Shown here one piece after another: positions 35,700-44,742 of a DNA stretch of 64,000 bases (positions are counted from its first letter, which is position 1; every line of letters starts with the position of its first letter). The notes beneath the pieces are model-generated. The model was not told the DNA's origin. It saw nothing but the letters and a program-made list of their open reading frames with translations, and did not search any database. The stretch is from NCBI RefSeq assembly GCF_900095725.1, contig NZ_FMMP01000006.1:186001-250000 (forward strand), in the 5' to 3' direction. Source of the DNA: Cellulosilyticum sp. I15G10I2 (lineage in GTDB: Bacteria; Bacillota; Clostridia; Lachnospirales; Cellulosilyticaceae). Both the position numbers and the translations under genes were made by a program.

Positions 35700-36131
35700 A
35701 TGATTTGTTACGAAACATTATCAGAAGAACAAACTTTAGAACAGGGTTATCAACTAGGCAAACAAGCAAGAGCTGGTGAAGTCTATTGCTTAATAGGAGA
35801 TTTAGGCGTTGGCAAAACAGTATTTTCTAAAGGTTTTGCCAAGGGCCTTGGTATAGAAGAACATATTACGAGTCCTACTTTTACGATTATACAGGAGTAC
35901 GAGGGCAACATGCCACTTTATCACTTTGATATGTATAGAATAGAAGATATTGATGAACTTGAAATGATTGGTTATGAAGATTATTTTTTTGGACAAGGTG
36001 TATGTCTAGTTGAATGGGCAAATAATGTAAAGGAAGTTATTCCTAAAAATGCTAAATGGATCTCTATAGAAAAAGATTTAACAAAAGGTTTTGATTATAG
36101 AATAATTACTGTAAAGGAGAAGATGTTATGA
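35700..36131 (+). CDS. tsaE: tRNA t6A biosynthesis ATPase TsaE
   Basis: The 143-residue protein has P-loop GDLGVGKT (residues 33-40), ITSPTFTIIQEY and LYHFDMYRI, all typical of TsaE. TsaE powers turnover of the TsaB-TsaD complex that makes N6-threonylcarbamoyladenosine at tRNA position 37. ATG 35700 follows GAGAGGATGAAGG. It overlaps tsaB by four bases (ATGA), so the two are translationally coupled. Confidence 0.95.
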   Translation: MICYETLSEEQTLEQGYQLGKQARAGEVYCLIGDLGVGKTVFSKGFAKGLGIEEHITSPTFTIIQEYEGNMPLYHFDMYRIEDIDELEMIGYEDYFFGQGVCLVEWANNVKEVIPKNAKWISIEKDLTKGFDYRIITVKEKML

Positions 36132-36838
36132 ATATTTTAGGAATAGATGCGTCGGGTATAGCGGGAAGCATAGCTTATATAAAAGATAATAAACTCATAG
36201 GAGAATATTATATCTGTCATAAACTGACCCATTCAGAAACGATTATGCCTATGCTGGAACATCTAAAAAATCTTATAGGTCTAGAACTTAACACGCTTGA
36301 TGCTATTGCAGTTACAAGCGGTCCAGGATCTTTTACTGGACTTAGAATAGGGGTGACAACAGCTAAAGCGTTAGCATTAGCATTAGATATTCCTGTGATA
36401 GGTGTACCTACTCTTGATGTGATGGCTTATAATATAACATATACGCCTGATCGGATATGTCCAATTATGGATGCAAGAAGAAACCAAGTCTATACAGCTT
36501 CTTATAAGTGGCAAGACAAAGAACTTTTACGGCTTATGGATTATAATGCCATAGATTTAGATGAATTATTACAAGAGCTTGGTAGTCAAAATGAGCGGAT
36601 CATTTTTTTAGGAGATGCAGTATGGCAGTATAGAGATAAAATAGAAGCAGAACTCGGAGATAATGCAGCCTTTGCGCCAAGTTATCTTAATCTTCAAAGA
36701 GCTGGGGTATTGGTAGATATTGCTCAGAAAGAATATGAAAAAGGCAATACGGTTTCAGCTTCAGACTTTGTGCCGATGTATCTTAGAAAGTCACAAGCTG
36801 AAAGAGAGCGTGAGGCTAGGATTAAAAATGCTGATTAG
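36128..36838 (+). CDS. tsaB: tRNA t6A biosynthesis protein TsaB
   Basis: The 236-residue actin-like protein starts with ILGIDASG and has AVTSGPGSFTGLRIGVTTAK and PIMDARRNQVYTA, the TsaB signatures. TsaB is the non-catalytic partner of TsaD. The catalytic TsaD gene is not in the window. It is flanked by tsaE and rimI with overlaps on both sides, forming a compact operon. Confidence 0.95.
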   Translation: MNILGIDASGIAGSIAYIKDNKLIGEYYICHKLTHSETIMPMLEHLKNLIGLELNTLDAIAVTSGPGSFTGLRIGVTTAKALALALDIPVIGVPTLDVMAYNITYTPDRICPIMDARRNQVYTASYKWQDKELLRLMDYNAIDLDELLQELGSQNERIIFLGDAVWQYRDKIEAELGDNAAFAPSYLNLQRAGVLVDIAQKEYEKGNTVSASDFVPMYLRKSQAEREREARIKNAD

Positions 36839-37262
36839 ATCTATGTTAATGGAAGATATTGAGGCTGTTTATCAGATAGAGTGTGAGAGTTTTAGCATAC
36901 CTTGGTCTAAAGCCTCTTTAGAACAAGAAGTTAATAATTTATCAGCGTTTTATTGTGTTGTAGTATTGGATCAGAAAATAGTCGCCTATGCTGGACTGAG
37001 GATAGTTTTGGGAGAAGGAGAAGTTACAAATATTGCTGTTTCAAAAGACTATAGAGGGATAGGAATAGGTAAGATATTGCTTAGACACTTATTAAGTGAG
37101 GCGGCTAAAAAGTTAGTACACACGATAACACTGGAGGTAAGAGCAGGCAATGAGGCTGCCCAAAACCTCTATCAATCTTATGGTTTTAGAGCGATTGCCT
37201 TACGCAAAAACTACTATCAAATACCAACAGAAGATGCCATTATTATGCAACTGCAGCTCTAA
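36828..37262 (+). CDS. rimI: ribosomal protein S18 alanine N-acetyltransferase RimI-type
   Basis: The 144-residue GNAT acetyltransferase has IECESFSIPWSKASLEQE, the acetyl-CoA loop KDYRGIGIGKILL, and EVRAGNEAAQNLYQSYGF. Family members acetylate the N-terminus of ribosomal protein S18. I chose ATG 36828, overlapping tsaB by 11 bases; the open frame reaches back to 36720 but only as the alternate frame of tsaB. It ends the tsaE-tsaB-rimI operon. Confidence 0.92.
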   Translation: MLIRSMLMEDIEAVYQIECESFSIPWSKASLEQEVNNLSAFYCVVVLDQKIVAYAGLRIVLGEGEVTNIAVSKDYRGIGIGKILLRHLLSEAAKKLVHTITLEVRAGNEAAQNLYQSYGFRAIALRKNYYQIPTEDAIIMQLQL

Positions 37263-37293
37263 GTTTAAACTGAATCTTATAAATACAGGAGAT

Positions 37294-37331
37294 AAGCTAG
37301 ATGAATTATTAAAAGTCTAGTTTATTTTTTT
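37294..37331 (+). terminator. terminator of the tsaE-tsaB-rimI operon
   Basis: AAGCTAGA (37294-37301) pairs with TCTAGTTT (37316-37323), followed by ATTTTTTT. Confidence 0.75.
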
Positions 37332-37489
37332 GTATAAAAATTACATAACTGTATAAAAGTAAATCCATATGTTACAAACAAGTTACTTTTTACCCACAAA
37401 GTAAGGGCAATTAATTTAATAAATGTATAAATATGGTACAATGGTGTCCGTGTGATAGATATTTAATAAATGAAATAAAGGAGTAAGAG

Positions 37490-39655
37490 ATGAAAAGAAA
37501 ACTAGCTAGTGTGTTATTAGTAGTTTCTGTCCTGTTTGGAAGTCATAATATTTTTGCAGCAGAAACAACTAATGACCCGATACATAATATGAGTGAGCAA
37601 ATAAATGAACAAATATATAATGAGCACGAACAAGTGATAGAAGATTCAGGTATTGATTTAGAGGATTCACTGAGTTTTCAGACTACCGAGATAAATCTTA
37701 CGCTAGGTTCAAATGCTGCTAAGGTAAACGGAGAGGTGTATACGCTCCTTAGTCCTCCTAAAGTTATCAAAGGTAGAACTTTTCTGCCACTTCGTTTTGT
37801 AGTTGATCAAGTTTTAGGTGCTGAGGTTGTATGGCATAATGAGACAAGAGAAGTTTCAGTTACAAAAGGACAGAAAATTGTTGTGGTGCAGATAGGCGCA
37901 GTTACAGCAACTATTAATGGGGAGAAGGTCACCCTTGATCAGCCACCTATTATAGAAAATGATATAACACTTCTGCCTATAAGGTTTATGAGTGAAACTT
38001 TTGGCCTTACAACTGAGTTTAATGAAATAGATCGCACAATTAGGCTGATATCTATTGTGCAATCTAGTGGTGAAGAAATTAAGCCTGTAGCACAATTTAG
38101 TTTTGATCAGGAATTTTATATTGCGGGGCAGGCTGTAAAGTCTATTGACACAAGTTATGATTTAACGGGAAGCTCTATAGTAGAAAAGATTTGGATGATT
38201 AATGATGATCCAAAGTTAAACGCTCCGAAGCTTGAAAATATGTTTAAAACGCCAAGAGCGGGTAGTTATAAAATTGCCCTTCGTGTGAGAAATAATAGAG
38301 GGGTCTGGAGTGAATGGGCTGAACAGATAGTATTTATTGCACCGAATGAAAAACCTGTAGTAACGCACTTAGCAGTGCATAAAGATGCATATGCACAAGG
38401 TGAAAATATAGCATTTACATATGAATATGAAAACGAAGCATGGGAAAAGATTCAATCTGAAAGATGGACGTATAGGCGACTCGATCAGCCTTCATCTAAA
38501 GCAACTATAGATAAACCTAAAGCATTGTTTGCAGAAGGAGAGTATGTCATTACTTTAGAACTTCAAGATGCTTATGGCAATATGAGTGACAAAAAAGAAT
38601 TGATTATTCACATAACAGAAAAGGTTCTAAGAAGTGAGCTTGAGTATAGGTTTACAGAAGGCAGCATCGGGGATATTATTGATAATTTTAAAAGTGTTAA
38701 TTATCAATCCTATCAGGAAGTTTTTCCTTATGATCAAAGTGTGCTTCAAGGAACGCTCATGATGAGTGATTCACCTGAGGTTGTTAAGCGTGAGGGAATT
38801 CTCTATAGAGACAGCATTATTGGAAATGGAAGAATTCTATTACATCATATTAATGATTTTCAGTCTACAGAAAACACTTTAGATAATAAAAGACTTGTAT
38901 TAGTTGCAGAAAACACAACAGACCAGCCTGTAAAAATGATTATTCAAAATAAAACGGTAAAAGGTCCAAGCGAAGATTCTCTTTTTATAGGCCAAGTACT
39001 TTTACAAGACTATTTAAGAGGATCAGCGTTTGAAGAGCACACTTTAAACCCTGGTGAAAAGAAATATATTTATGACTCAATAAGTAGAAGATGGTTAAAA
39101 GGACAATGTATATCAGGACTTATGGACATACTAACAGATGGTAAAATAACATTTACAGCGGCTGCTATAGGCGAAAAAACGACAATAGATATGATTGTAA
39201 ATATGCCATTGTTAGAAAAAGATACTCATCCAAGAGGAACTTTTGATACGACTAATATCTATTATAAAATCAATCTAGAACAGGGTAGTGCGCAAAAACT
39301 TCTTATAGGCAGAGGAACTACTGACTGGGTGAATGGTTATGATGCTATAACGGGAGAAATGGTACAAAATCGAGGCAATTTTGGTGTTTCCTATCATATT
39401 ACCATAACTGCTGGGGAAGATATGGGTATTATATTGAATCCAAGAGCAGATATATTTAGAGGTGCAATTAAGTGGCAGGATGGAGGGACACATCTTATGC
39501 CTGCAAAGGGCTTCTTTGCGGGAGAGACTACAAAATCAGCTGTTCTCGGAACCATAAAGGCAGGACAGACAAGAACATTTGAGTATATGCTTCCAAATGG
39601 ATCATCGGCTCCAGTGCTCATAGGTTTCATTCCGAAAAGTGAATGGAGTAAGTAG
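37490..39655 (+). CDS. large secreted stalk-domain (copper amine oxidase N-terminal-like) protein, paralogue A
   Basis: The 721-residue protein has a signal peptide (MKRKLASVLLVVSVLFG, cleavage near FAA). Two stalk-type repeats lie near residues 65-190 (TFLPLRFVVDQVLGAEVVW; LLPIRFMSETFGL). A PKD-like region follows (PVAQFSFDQEF; GVWSEWAEQIVFIAPNEKP). The rest, from about residue 370, is an unrecognised module with TLMMSDSPEVVKREGILYRD and the end FIPKSEWSK. Paralogue B at 50379 has the same order throughout. I see no SLH, LPXTG or enzyme motif, so the function is unknown; a cell-surface or extracellular role is inferred. The start follows AAGGAG. An extended -10 (TGGTACAAT, 37434-37442) lies upstream. 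Confidence 0.8.
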   Translation: MKRKLASVLLVVSVLFGSHNIFAAETTNDPIHNMSEQINEQIYNEHEQVIEDSGIDLEDSLSFQTTEINLTLGSNAAKVNGEVYTLLSPPKVIKGRTFLPLRFVVDQVLGAEVVWHNETREVSVTKGQKIVVVQIGAVTATINGEKVTLDQPPIIENDITLLPIRFMSETFGLTTEFNEIDRTIRLISIVQSSGEEIKPVAQFSFDQEFYIAGQAVKSIDTSYDLTGSSIVEKIWMINDDPKLNAPKLENMFKTPRAGSYKIALRVRNNRGVWSEWAEQIVFIAPNEKPVVTHLAVHKDAYAQGENIAFTYEYENEAWEKIQSERWTYRRLDQPSSKATIDKPKALFAEGEYVITLELQDAYGNMSDKKELIIHITEKVLRSELEYRFTEGSIGDIIDNFKSVNYQSYQEVFPYDQSVLQGTLMMSDSPEVVKREGILYRDSIIGNGRILLHHINDFQSTENTLDNKRLVLVAENTTDQPVKMIIQNKTVKGPSEDSLFIGQVLLQDYLRGSAFEEHTLNPGEKKYIYDSISRRWLKGQCISGLMDILTDGKITFTAAAIGEKTTIDMIVNMPLLEKDTHPRGTFDTTNIYYKINLEQGSAQKLLIGRGTTDWVNGYDAITGEMVQNRGNFGVSYHITITAGEDMGIILNPRADIFRGAIKWQDGGTHLMPAKGFFAGETTKSAVLGTIKAGQTRTFEYMLPNGSSAPVLIGFIPKSEWSK

Positions 39656-39660
39656 ATAGA

Positions 39661-39693
39661 ATAACAGTCTGGCATAGTATGCTAGACTGTTAT
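39661..39693 (+). terminator. terminator after stalk paralogue A
   Basis: ATAACAGTCT...GCA pairs with TGC...AGACTGTTAT (39661-39692) and is followed by TTATTG; the T-run is short. Confidence 0.75.
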
Positions 39694-39799
39694 TTTATTG
39701 TAGAATTATACGGAAACTAAAGGAATATTATAATAATATGTAAGATTTTGTGAAATTAATCAAGCTGATTGAATATAGTAATAGTAGGGGGGGAACCAT

Positions 39800-42148
39800 A
39801 TGAATAATAATATCGAGCTCAAATGGAACGAACTTAAACTTTCATATCAACCTTCTGATTTCTCCTTTACTACAACAGAAGAATTACCAGGTAGTAATGG
39901 AATAATTGGGCAGGAAGGGGCACTAAATGCACTAGAATTAGCATTAAAAATAAATGCCAAAGGCTACAATATATATATATGTGGAGAATCCGGAGTGGGG
40001 AAGTTAAGTTCAATAATGAATTTTTTAGAAAAACAAACACTTAGCAGAAACATTCCTCAAGATATTATTTATGTTTATAATTTTATAAGTCCCGAAGCTC
40101 CTCGTCTTATATTGTTAAAGGCTGGCAATGGTAAAAAGTTTAAGCAAGATATGGATGAATTTATCCAATTTATTATACATGAATTACCTATAATATTCCA
40201 AAGTACAGAGGTTAACAAAAAGAGACAGCTTATATTAGATAAGCTAGAAGATGAAAAGGAGAAGTTTCTTATGGAACTTCATGAAAAAGCTCAGTTGTTA
40301 GATATATTAGTTAAATCAACTAAGGAGGGTATTGGGTTTGCACCTTTAGGTAAAGATGGAGATATTATTACAAAGGAAGCGTATAATAACTTATCAAAAA
40401 AACAGAAGGATTCATTGGATAATAAACTAAGTCAGCTTAATACTTTAGCTGATGAAATGACAGAGCGAATTAATCTAAAGGAAAAAGTATGTTTACAGGA
40501 ACTAGATGATATGGAAAAAGAAATCTTTTTAAATGAAGTAGGCGCTATATTTATACATCTAAAAGGAAAGTATAAGCTCTCTTCACAAATCATAAATTAC
40601 TTGGATGACGTCTGTGACGATCTATTAGAACACTTAAATTTGTTTGGGTCTGAAGCAGAAGAAAACAATAAAGAAATCAAACAACTGTTTCCATGGACTG
40701 GTGTAAATGAGGTTAAAAAATTAGTTAAAAAGTATCGTGTAAATCTATTGGTTGATCATAGCGGCCTGCAAGGTGCCCCTGTTATTACAGATAGTGATTT
40801 GGATCAGTATACTTTAACGGGAAAAGTGCTTTTAGATACAGAACTTAATATGCTACACAGTGATTTTACAAATATACGATCAGGATTATTTCATCAGGCA
40901 AACGGGGGATATCTTATATTAAGGGCTCAAAATATCATTGAAAACTTAGATAGATGGCATGCTATTAAAAAAATGCTGAAAACAGGGCATATTTATGTAG
41001 AAAATCCAGAAGATTTAAACCTTGCTACTGCGTCTTCTATTAAACCTGAACCTCTAAAATCTAATATTAAATTGATACTTCTGGGGAGTTATACTTTGTA
41101 TCATGCCCTTTATAACTATGATGATGACTTTAAAAAGTTATTTAAAATTAGAATTGATTTTGATGATCAAATCGATAATACTAAAGAGCAAATATATAGC
41201 ATTTCCAATATGATCAAGGTAATATGCGATAAAGAATCACTACCCCCTGTAAACTTAAAAGGGGTGCTTAAGATTGCAGAATATGGAAGTCGTATAACTC
41301 AAAATCCAAAGAAGCTGCCTGCTAATATTGGTACTTTGCTTGATCTTGTTAGAGAAAGTAGTATTTATTCAAAAGAGATTATTGATGAAGAAAGTATTAG
41401 TGAAGCTATTAAACAACGAGAGAAAATCAAAGCTAAGGCAGAGCGGAAGATAGATGAAAAAATCTCCAACAATGTTTATCTGATTGATACGCAAGGAGCG
41501 AAAATAGGTCAGGTTAATGGGCTTGCCGTTTATACAATAGATGAATATATGTTTGGAAGACCAGTGAAAATTACTGCTACAACCTATAAAGGTAAGTTAG
41601 GTATTATTGATATCGAGAAAGAATCAGGACTTGGAGGAGACATCCATACGAAAGGTATTCAAATTATAACTGGTTTTTTAGGCCATCATTTTGCGCAAGA
41701 TATGCCGCTTTCATTAAATTGTAACATTTGTTTTGAACAAAGCTATTCAGGTATAGATGGTGATAGTGCTTCTAGTGTAGAGCTATATGCTATATTATCA
41801 AGTTTATCTCACGTGCCGATTAAACAAAATATTGCGGCTACTGGTTCTGTTAATCAGTATGGACAAATACAACCAATAGGAGGCGTAAACGAAAAAATAG
41901 AAGGTTTTTTCAAAGTATGTAAAGAGCGAGGACTTAAAGGCGATGAAGGGGTTATCATCCCTATTCAAAATAAAAAAGAACTTATGTTAGAAGATGAAAT
42001 AGTAGATGCGGTAAAAATGAATTTATTTCATATTTATGCCATTTCAACGATTGAGGAAGGCATGACAATCATAACAGGGTATGAATATAGTCAAATAGCT
42101 AAGTGTGTACAGGAAAAGTTAATTAAGTTCAATCAACAGAGGCATTAG
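39800..42148 (+). CDS. Lon-like ATP-dependent protease (LonB/AAA_32 type)
   Basis: The 782-residue protein joins an AAA-like N-terminal region, a central coiled region and a C-terminal Lon protease domain. The protease dyad is Ser656 (DGDSASSVE) and Lys699 (GGVNEKIEG), 43 residues apart as in Lon. The P-loop reads GESGVGKLSSIM, where the usual Thr/Ser after GK is displaced by Leu; the Walker B-like segment is GGYLILRAQNII without an acidic pair. ATP hydrolysis may therefore be weak or absent. It is shorter than true LonA and lacks its N-terminal domain. GGGGGGG precedes the ATG. It is monocistronic. Confidence 0.88.
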   Translation: MNNNIELKWNELKLSYQPSDFSFTTTEELPGSNGIIGQEGALNALELALKINAKGYNIYICGESGVGKLSSIMNFLEKQTLSRNIPQDIIYVYNFISPEAPRLILLKAGNGKKFKQDMDEFIQFIIHELPIIFQSTEVNKKRQLILDKLEDEKEKFLMELHEKAQLLDILVKSTKEGIGFAPLGKDGDIITKEAYNNLSKKQKDSLDNKLSQLNTLADEMTERINLKEKVCLQELDDMEKEIFLNEVGAIFIHLKGKYKLSSQIINYLDDVCDDLLEHLNLFGSEAEENNKEIKQLFPWTGVNEVKKLVKKYRVNLLVDHSGLQGAPVITDSDLDQYTLTGKVLLDTELNMLHSDFTNIRSGLFHQANGGYLILRAQNIIENLDRWHAIKKMLKTGHIYVENPEDLNLATASSIKPEPLKSNIKLILLGSYTLYHALYNYDDDFKKLFKIRIDFDDQIDNTKEQIYSISNMIKVICDKESLPPVNLKGVLKIAEYGSRITQNPKKLPANIGTLLDLVRESSIYSKEIIDEESISEAIKQREKIKAKAERKIDEKISNNVYLIDTQGAKIGQVNGLAVYTIDEYMFGRPVKITATTYKGKLGIIDIEKESGLGGDIHTKGIQIITGFLGHHFAQDMPLSLNCNICFEQSYSGIDGDSASSVELYAILSSLSHVPIKQNIAATGSVNQYGQIQPIGGVNEKIEGFFKVCKERGLKGDEGVIIPIQNKKELMLEDEIVDAVKMNLFHIYAISTIEEGMTIITGYEYSQIAKCVQEKLIKFNQQRH

Positions 42149-42177
42149 GTTTTAAAAATAGTAAAATATCTATCAAG

Positions 42178-42213
42178 GGGACTTCTGAAATCTGACAAGA
42201 AGTCCTTTTTTTT
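42178..42213 (+). terminator. terminator after the Lon-like gene
   Basis: GGACTTCT (42179-42186) pairs with AGAAGTCC (42198-42205), followed by eight T residues. Confidence 0.9.
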
Positions 42214-42409
42214 GCTATAAATCTGTCTAGAATGATGAAATTTTTTCAGATATTGAATAAATATATTTATATAATAAATATTTGTGATATAATATTCCAT
42301 ATAATGCATAATATCAATTTACCACTATTTTTCTTTTATTTATAGAAATAAACAGTGCGATTATAGCGTAATATATAGAGAGAATATAACTTATAAGGTG
42401 GGAATGAAG

Positions 42410-42898
42410 ATGACAAATAGGATCTTGTCAGTACTTGTTGAAAACAATTATGGCGTAATAGCTAGGATTGCAGGGCTATTTACAAGAAGAGGTTTTAATA
42501 TAAATAGTTTTGCAGGTGAAGAAACCCATGATCCCAGGATATCAAGAATTACTATTTCTATAACAGAAAATGAGGATTCTATTTATCAAATACAAAAGCA
42601 AGTCGAGAAATTAGTAGATATCAAAAAAGTTGAACACTTAGATGTTAAGAATGATATTATAAGAGAATTGGCCTTGATAAAAGTTAGAAGCCAAGAAGCA
42701 TTATTGCCGCACATAAAAGATCTTACTGGACAATTTAATGTTAGAATAATAGATATAGACACTCAGGTAGTTGTATTTGAAATATGTAACACTAAAGAAA
42801 AAATTGATGAATTTATAGATATTGTAAGAGCTTATGAAATCATAGAGAGTGTCAGAACGGGCGTTATTGCACTTCAGGCAGGGAATAAGCACATATAA
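42410..42898 (+). CDS. ilvN: acetolactate synthase small (regulatory) subunit
   Basis: The 162-residue protein has an N-terminal ACT domain (LSVLVENNYGVIARIAGLFTRRG, valine-sensing in the family; split here by position as residues 5-27) and a C-terminal ALS_ss_C domain. It regulates the large catalytic subunit in branched-chain amino-acid synthesis. ATG 42410 has AAGGTGGG seven bases upstream; in-frame GTG 42398 and ATG 42404 sit in or on that site. No ilvB is adjacent, so the catalytic subunit must be elsewhere. I found no T-box or attenuator in the 200 bases before it. Confidence 0.93.
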   Translation: MTNRILSVLVENNYGVIARIAGLFTRRGFNINSFAGEETHDPRISRITISITENEDSIYQIQKQVEKLVDIKKVEHLDVKNDIIRELALIKVRSQEALLPHIKDLTGQFNVRIIDIDTQVVVFEICNTKEKIDEFIDIVRAYEIIESVRTGVIALQAGNKHI

Positions 42899-42937
42899 AA
42901 ACAAGACAGGATAAGTACATGGTTTAGGAGGTTGAAT

Positions 42938-44635
42938 ATGCCAATAACTCAGGAAATTAGCAAGTCAAAATTATTAAATGTACTAGAAAGAGTAATAGAT
43001 GAGATAGATGATTGGCTTATCATTGGCGATGCAGAAGGCAAAATTGTATATGCGAATGAAAATGTATATACCTCTTGCGGATGTACAAAAACAAGTATAT
43101 TAGGTCAAGATATGTGCATGTTTGTAGGGGTAGATTTAGCAGATGATACAGTTCTTGAAAAGATCAGAAAATTTGTAATGGAAGGTGAGAAATTTGAATT
43201 TGTTACAAATCGGTTCATTAAGAATGAAAAGAGAATTTATTTAACAAATTCTTTTAATGCAGTCTGGAGTGAGAAGAAATTAGAGTACTATGTGTGTATT
43301 TCTAAGGATATTACAAGAACGCAAAGAATGAAAGAAGAAGTTTACAGGGTAAGTTATATAGATTATCTAACTAATTTTCCAAACGAAAAAGTTTTCTTAG
43401 AAAGCTTACATAAACAAGTCCAAAGATCGCGGAAAAATAGTTATAAATTTACTGTAATTTTGATTGATATTAAAAAAATTGGAGAAATTAATAATACATA
43501 TGGCTTAGGCGTAGGCGATAAAATTATAAAAGAAGTAGGACATAGAATAAAGAGTTATTTAAATCAAGACCAAGAAATCTTTAAATATACTGATAATACA
43601 TTTGCAGTTATCCATCAAAATATAAAAGATATAGAGGAAACTAAGAAACTTTTAGAAACATTAAATGAAGTAATGCAAGAGCCCATAAAAATCCACAACA
43701 GTTATATGTATATGGCTTTTAAGGCTGGGGTAGTACTTTATCCAGAGAACTCAACTAGTCCTGGTGAACTTGTAAAGATGGTACAAATTGCACTTGCAAA
43801 AGCAAAAAAAGAGATAAGTTACTCTTCTTATGTTTTTTATACAAAAGATATACAAGAAGAAGTTCAAAATAATATGCTTCTTGAATCAGACATGAGGATT
43901 GCAGTTGAAAATGATGAGTTCTTAGTTTATTATCAACCATTTGTAGATCTTAATAGCAATAAGATAGTAGGGATGGAAGCCCTCATTAGGCGTTTAATGG
44001 GTAATGGAGAATTAGTCCTGCCAGGAAAGTTTATTGGCTTACTTGAAAAGATGAATCTTATTGAAAAAGTTGGTATCATGGTGATAGAAAAGGTATGTGT
44101 GCAGATTAGAAAGTGGATTGATAGGGGTTATGAAATCGTACCTATTTCAGTTAATCTATCCGCGCTTCAATTTAAAAATCCAAATCTTGCTAAGAATATT
44201 AAAAACATTTTAAATAGATATGAGATTGAGCCGCAATATATCGTACTAGAAATTACAGAGTCAACCGTTATGGAGGATGTAGGTATCGCACAACTTGTGA
44301 TTCATGAATTAAAGAGCTATGGGTTTACAATATCCATTGATGATTTTGGGACAGGGTATGCTTCTATTGGATATCTCAAGAAATTTATGTTTGATCATCT
44401 TAAAATAGATATTTCATTTATCAGAGAAATTGTAAAGAATCCTCAAGACCGAACAATAGTAGAAGCTATTATTTCTATAGCCAAAACACTTAATTTAAAA
44501 ACAATTGCTGAAGGTATTGAAAATGAAGAACAACTGCACATTATGAGCAGACTCGGATGTGAAATGGGACAAGGTTTTTTGTGGAACAAGCCTATAAGCG
44601 CAGTGGAAATAGAAGATAGGTATTTTAAAGTCTAA
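42938..44635 (+). CDS. PAS / degenerate GGDEF / EAL cyclic-di-GMP phosphodiesterase
   Basis: The 565-residue cytosolic protein has a PAS domain (residues about 15-130), a GGDEF-like domain (to about 300) and an EAL domain. The cyclase motif reads YTDNTF in place of GGDEF, so synthesis is unlikely. The phosphodiesterase residues look intact: MEALIR, LEITESTVMED, SIDDFGTGYASIGYL, LKIDISFI and IAEGIENEEQ. It probably breaks down c-di-GMP under control of a PAS-sensed signal. ATG 42938 has TAGGAGG six bases upstream. It follows ilvN after 39 bases and may share its transcript. Confidence 0.92.
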   Translation: MPITQEISKSKLLNVLERVIDEIDDWLIIGDAEGKIVYANENVYTSCGCTKTSILGQDMCMFVGVDLADDTVLEKIRKFVMEGEKFEFVTNRFIKNEKRIYLTNSFNAVWSEKKLEYYVCISKDITRTQRMKEEVYRVSYIDYLTNFPNEKVFLESLHKQVQRSRKNSYKFTVILIDIKKIGEINNTYGLGVGDKIIKEVGHRIKSYLNQDQEIFKYTDNTFAVIHQNIKDIEETKKLLETLNEVMQEPIKIHNSYMYMAFKAGVVLYPENSTSPGELVKMVQIALAKAKKEISYSSYVFYTKDIQEEVQNNMLLESDMRIAVENDEFLVYYQPFVDLNSNKIVGMEALIRRLMGNGELVLPGKFIGLLEKMNLIEKVGIMVIEKVCVQIRKWIDRGYEIVPISVNLSALQFKNPNLAKNIKNILNRYEIEPQYIVLEITESTVMEDVGIAQLVIHELKSYGFTISIDDFGTGYASIGYLKKFMFDHLKIDISFIREIVKNPQDRTIVEAIISIAKTLNLKTIAEGIENEEQLHIMSRLGCEMGQGFLWNKPISAVEIEDRYFKV

Positions 44636-44742
44636 ACACAATAAAGTGAGGACAGACGTTTCTTAATCTTTGCTTGAAATAAAAGCGTGATATATGTTAA
44701 ACTAATTAATAAAACTAAAGAAGCTAAAGGAGTTATTGGTTA

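Noticed and set aside
36720-36827. Longer RimI start at 36720
   Set aside because: The added codons are the alternate frame of tsaB; ATG 36828 gives the normal RimI length.
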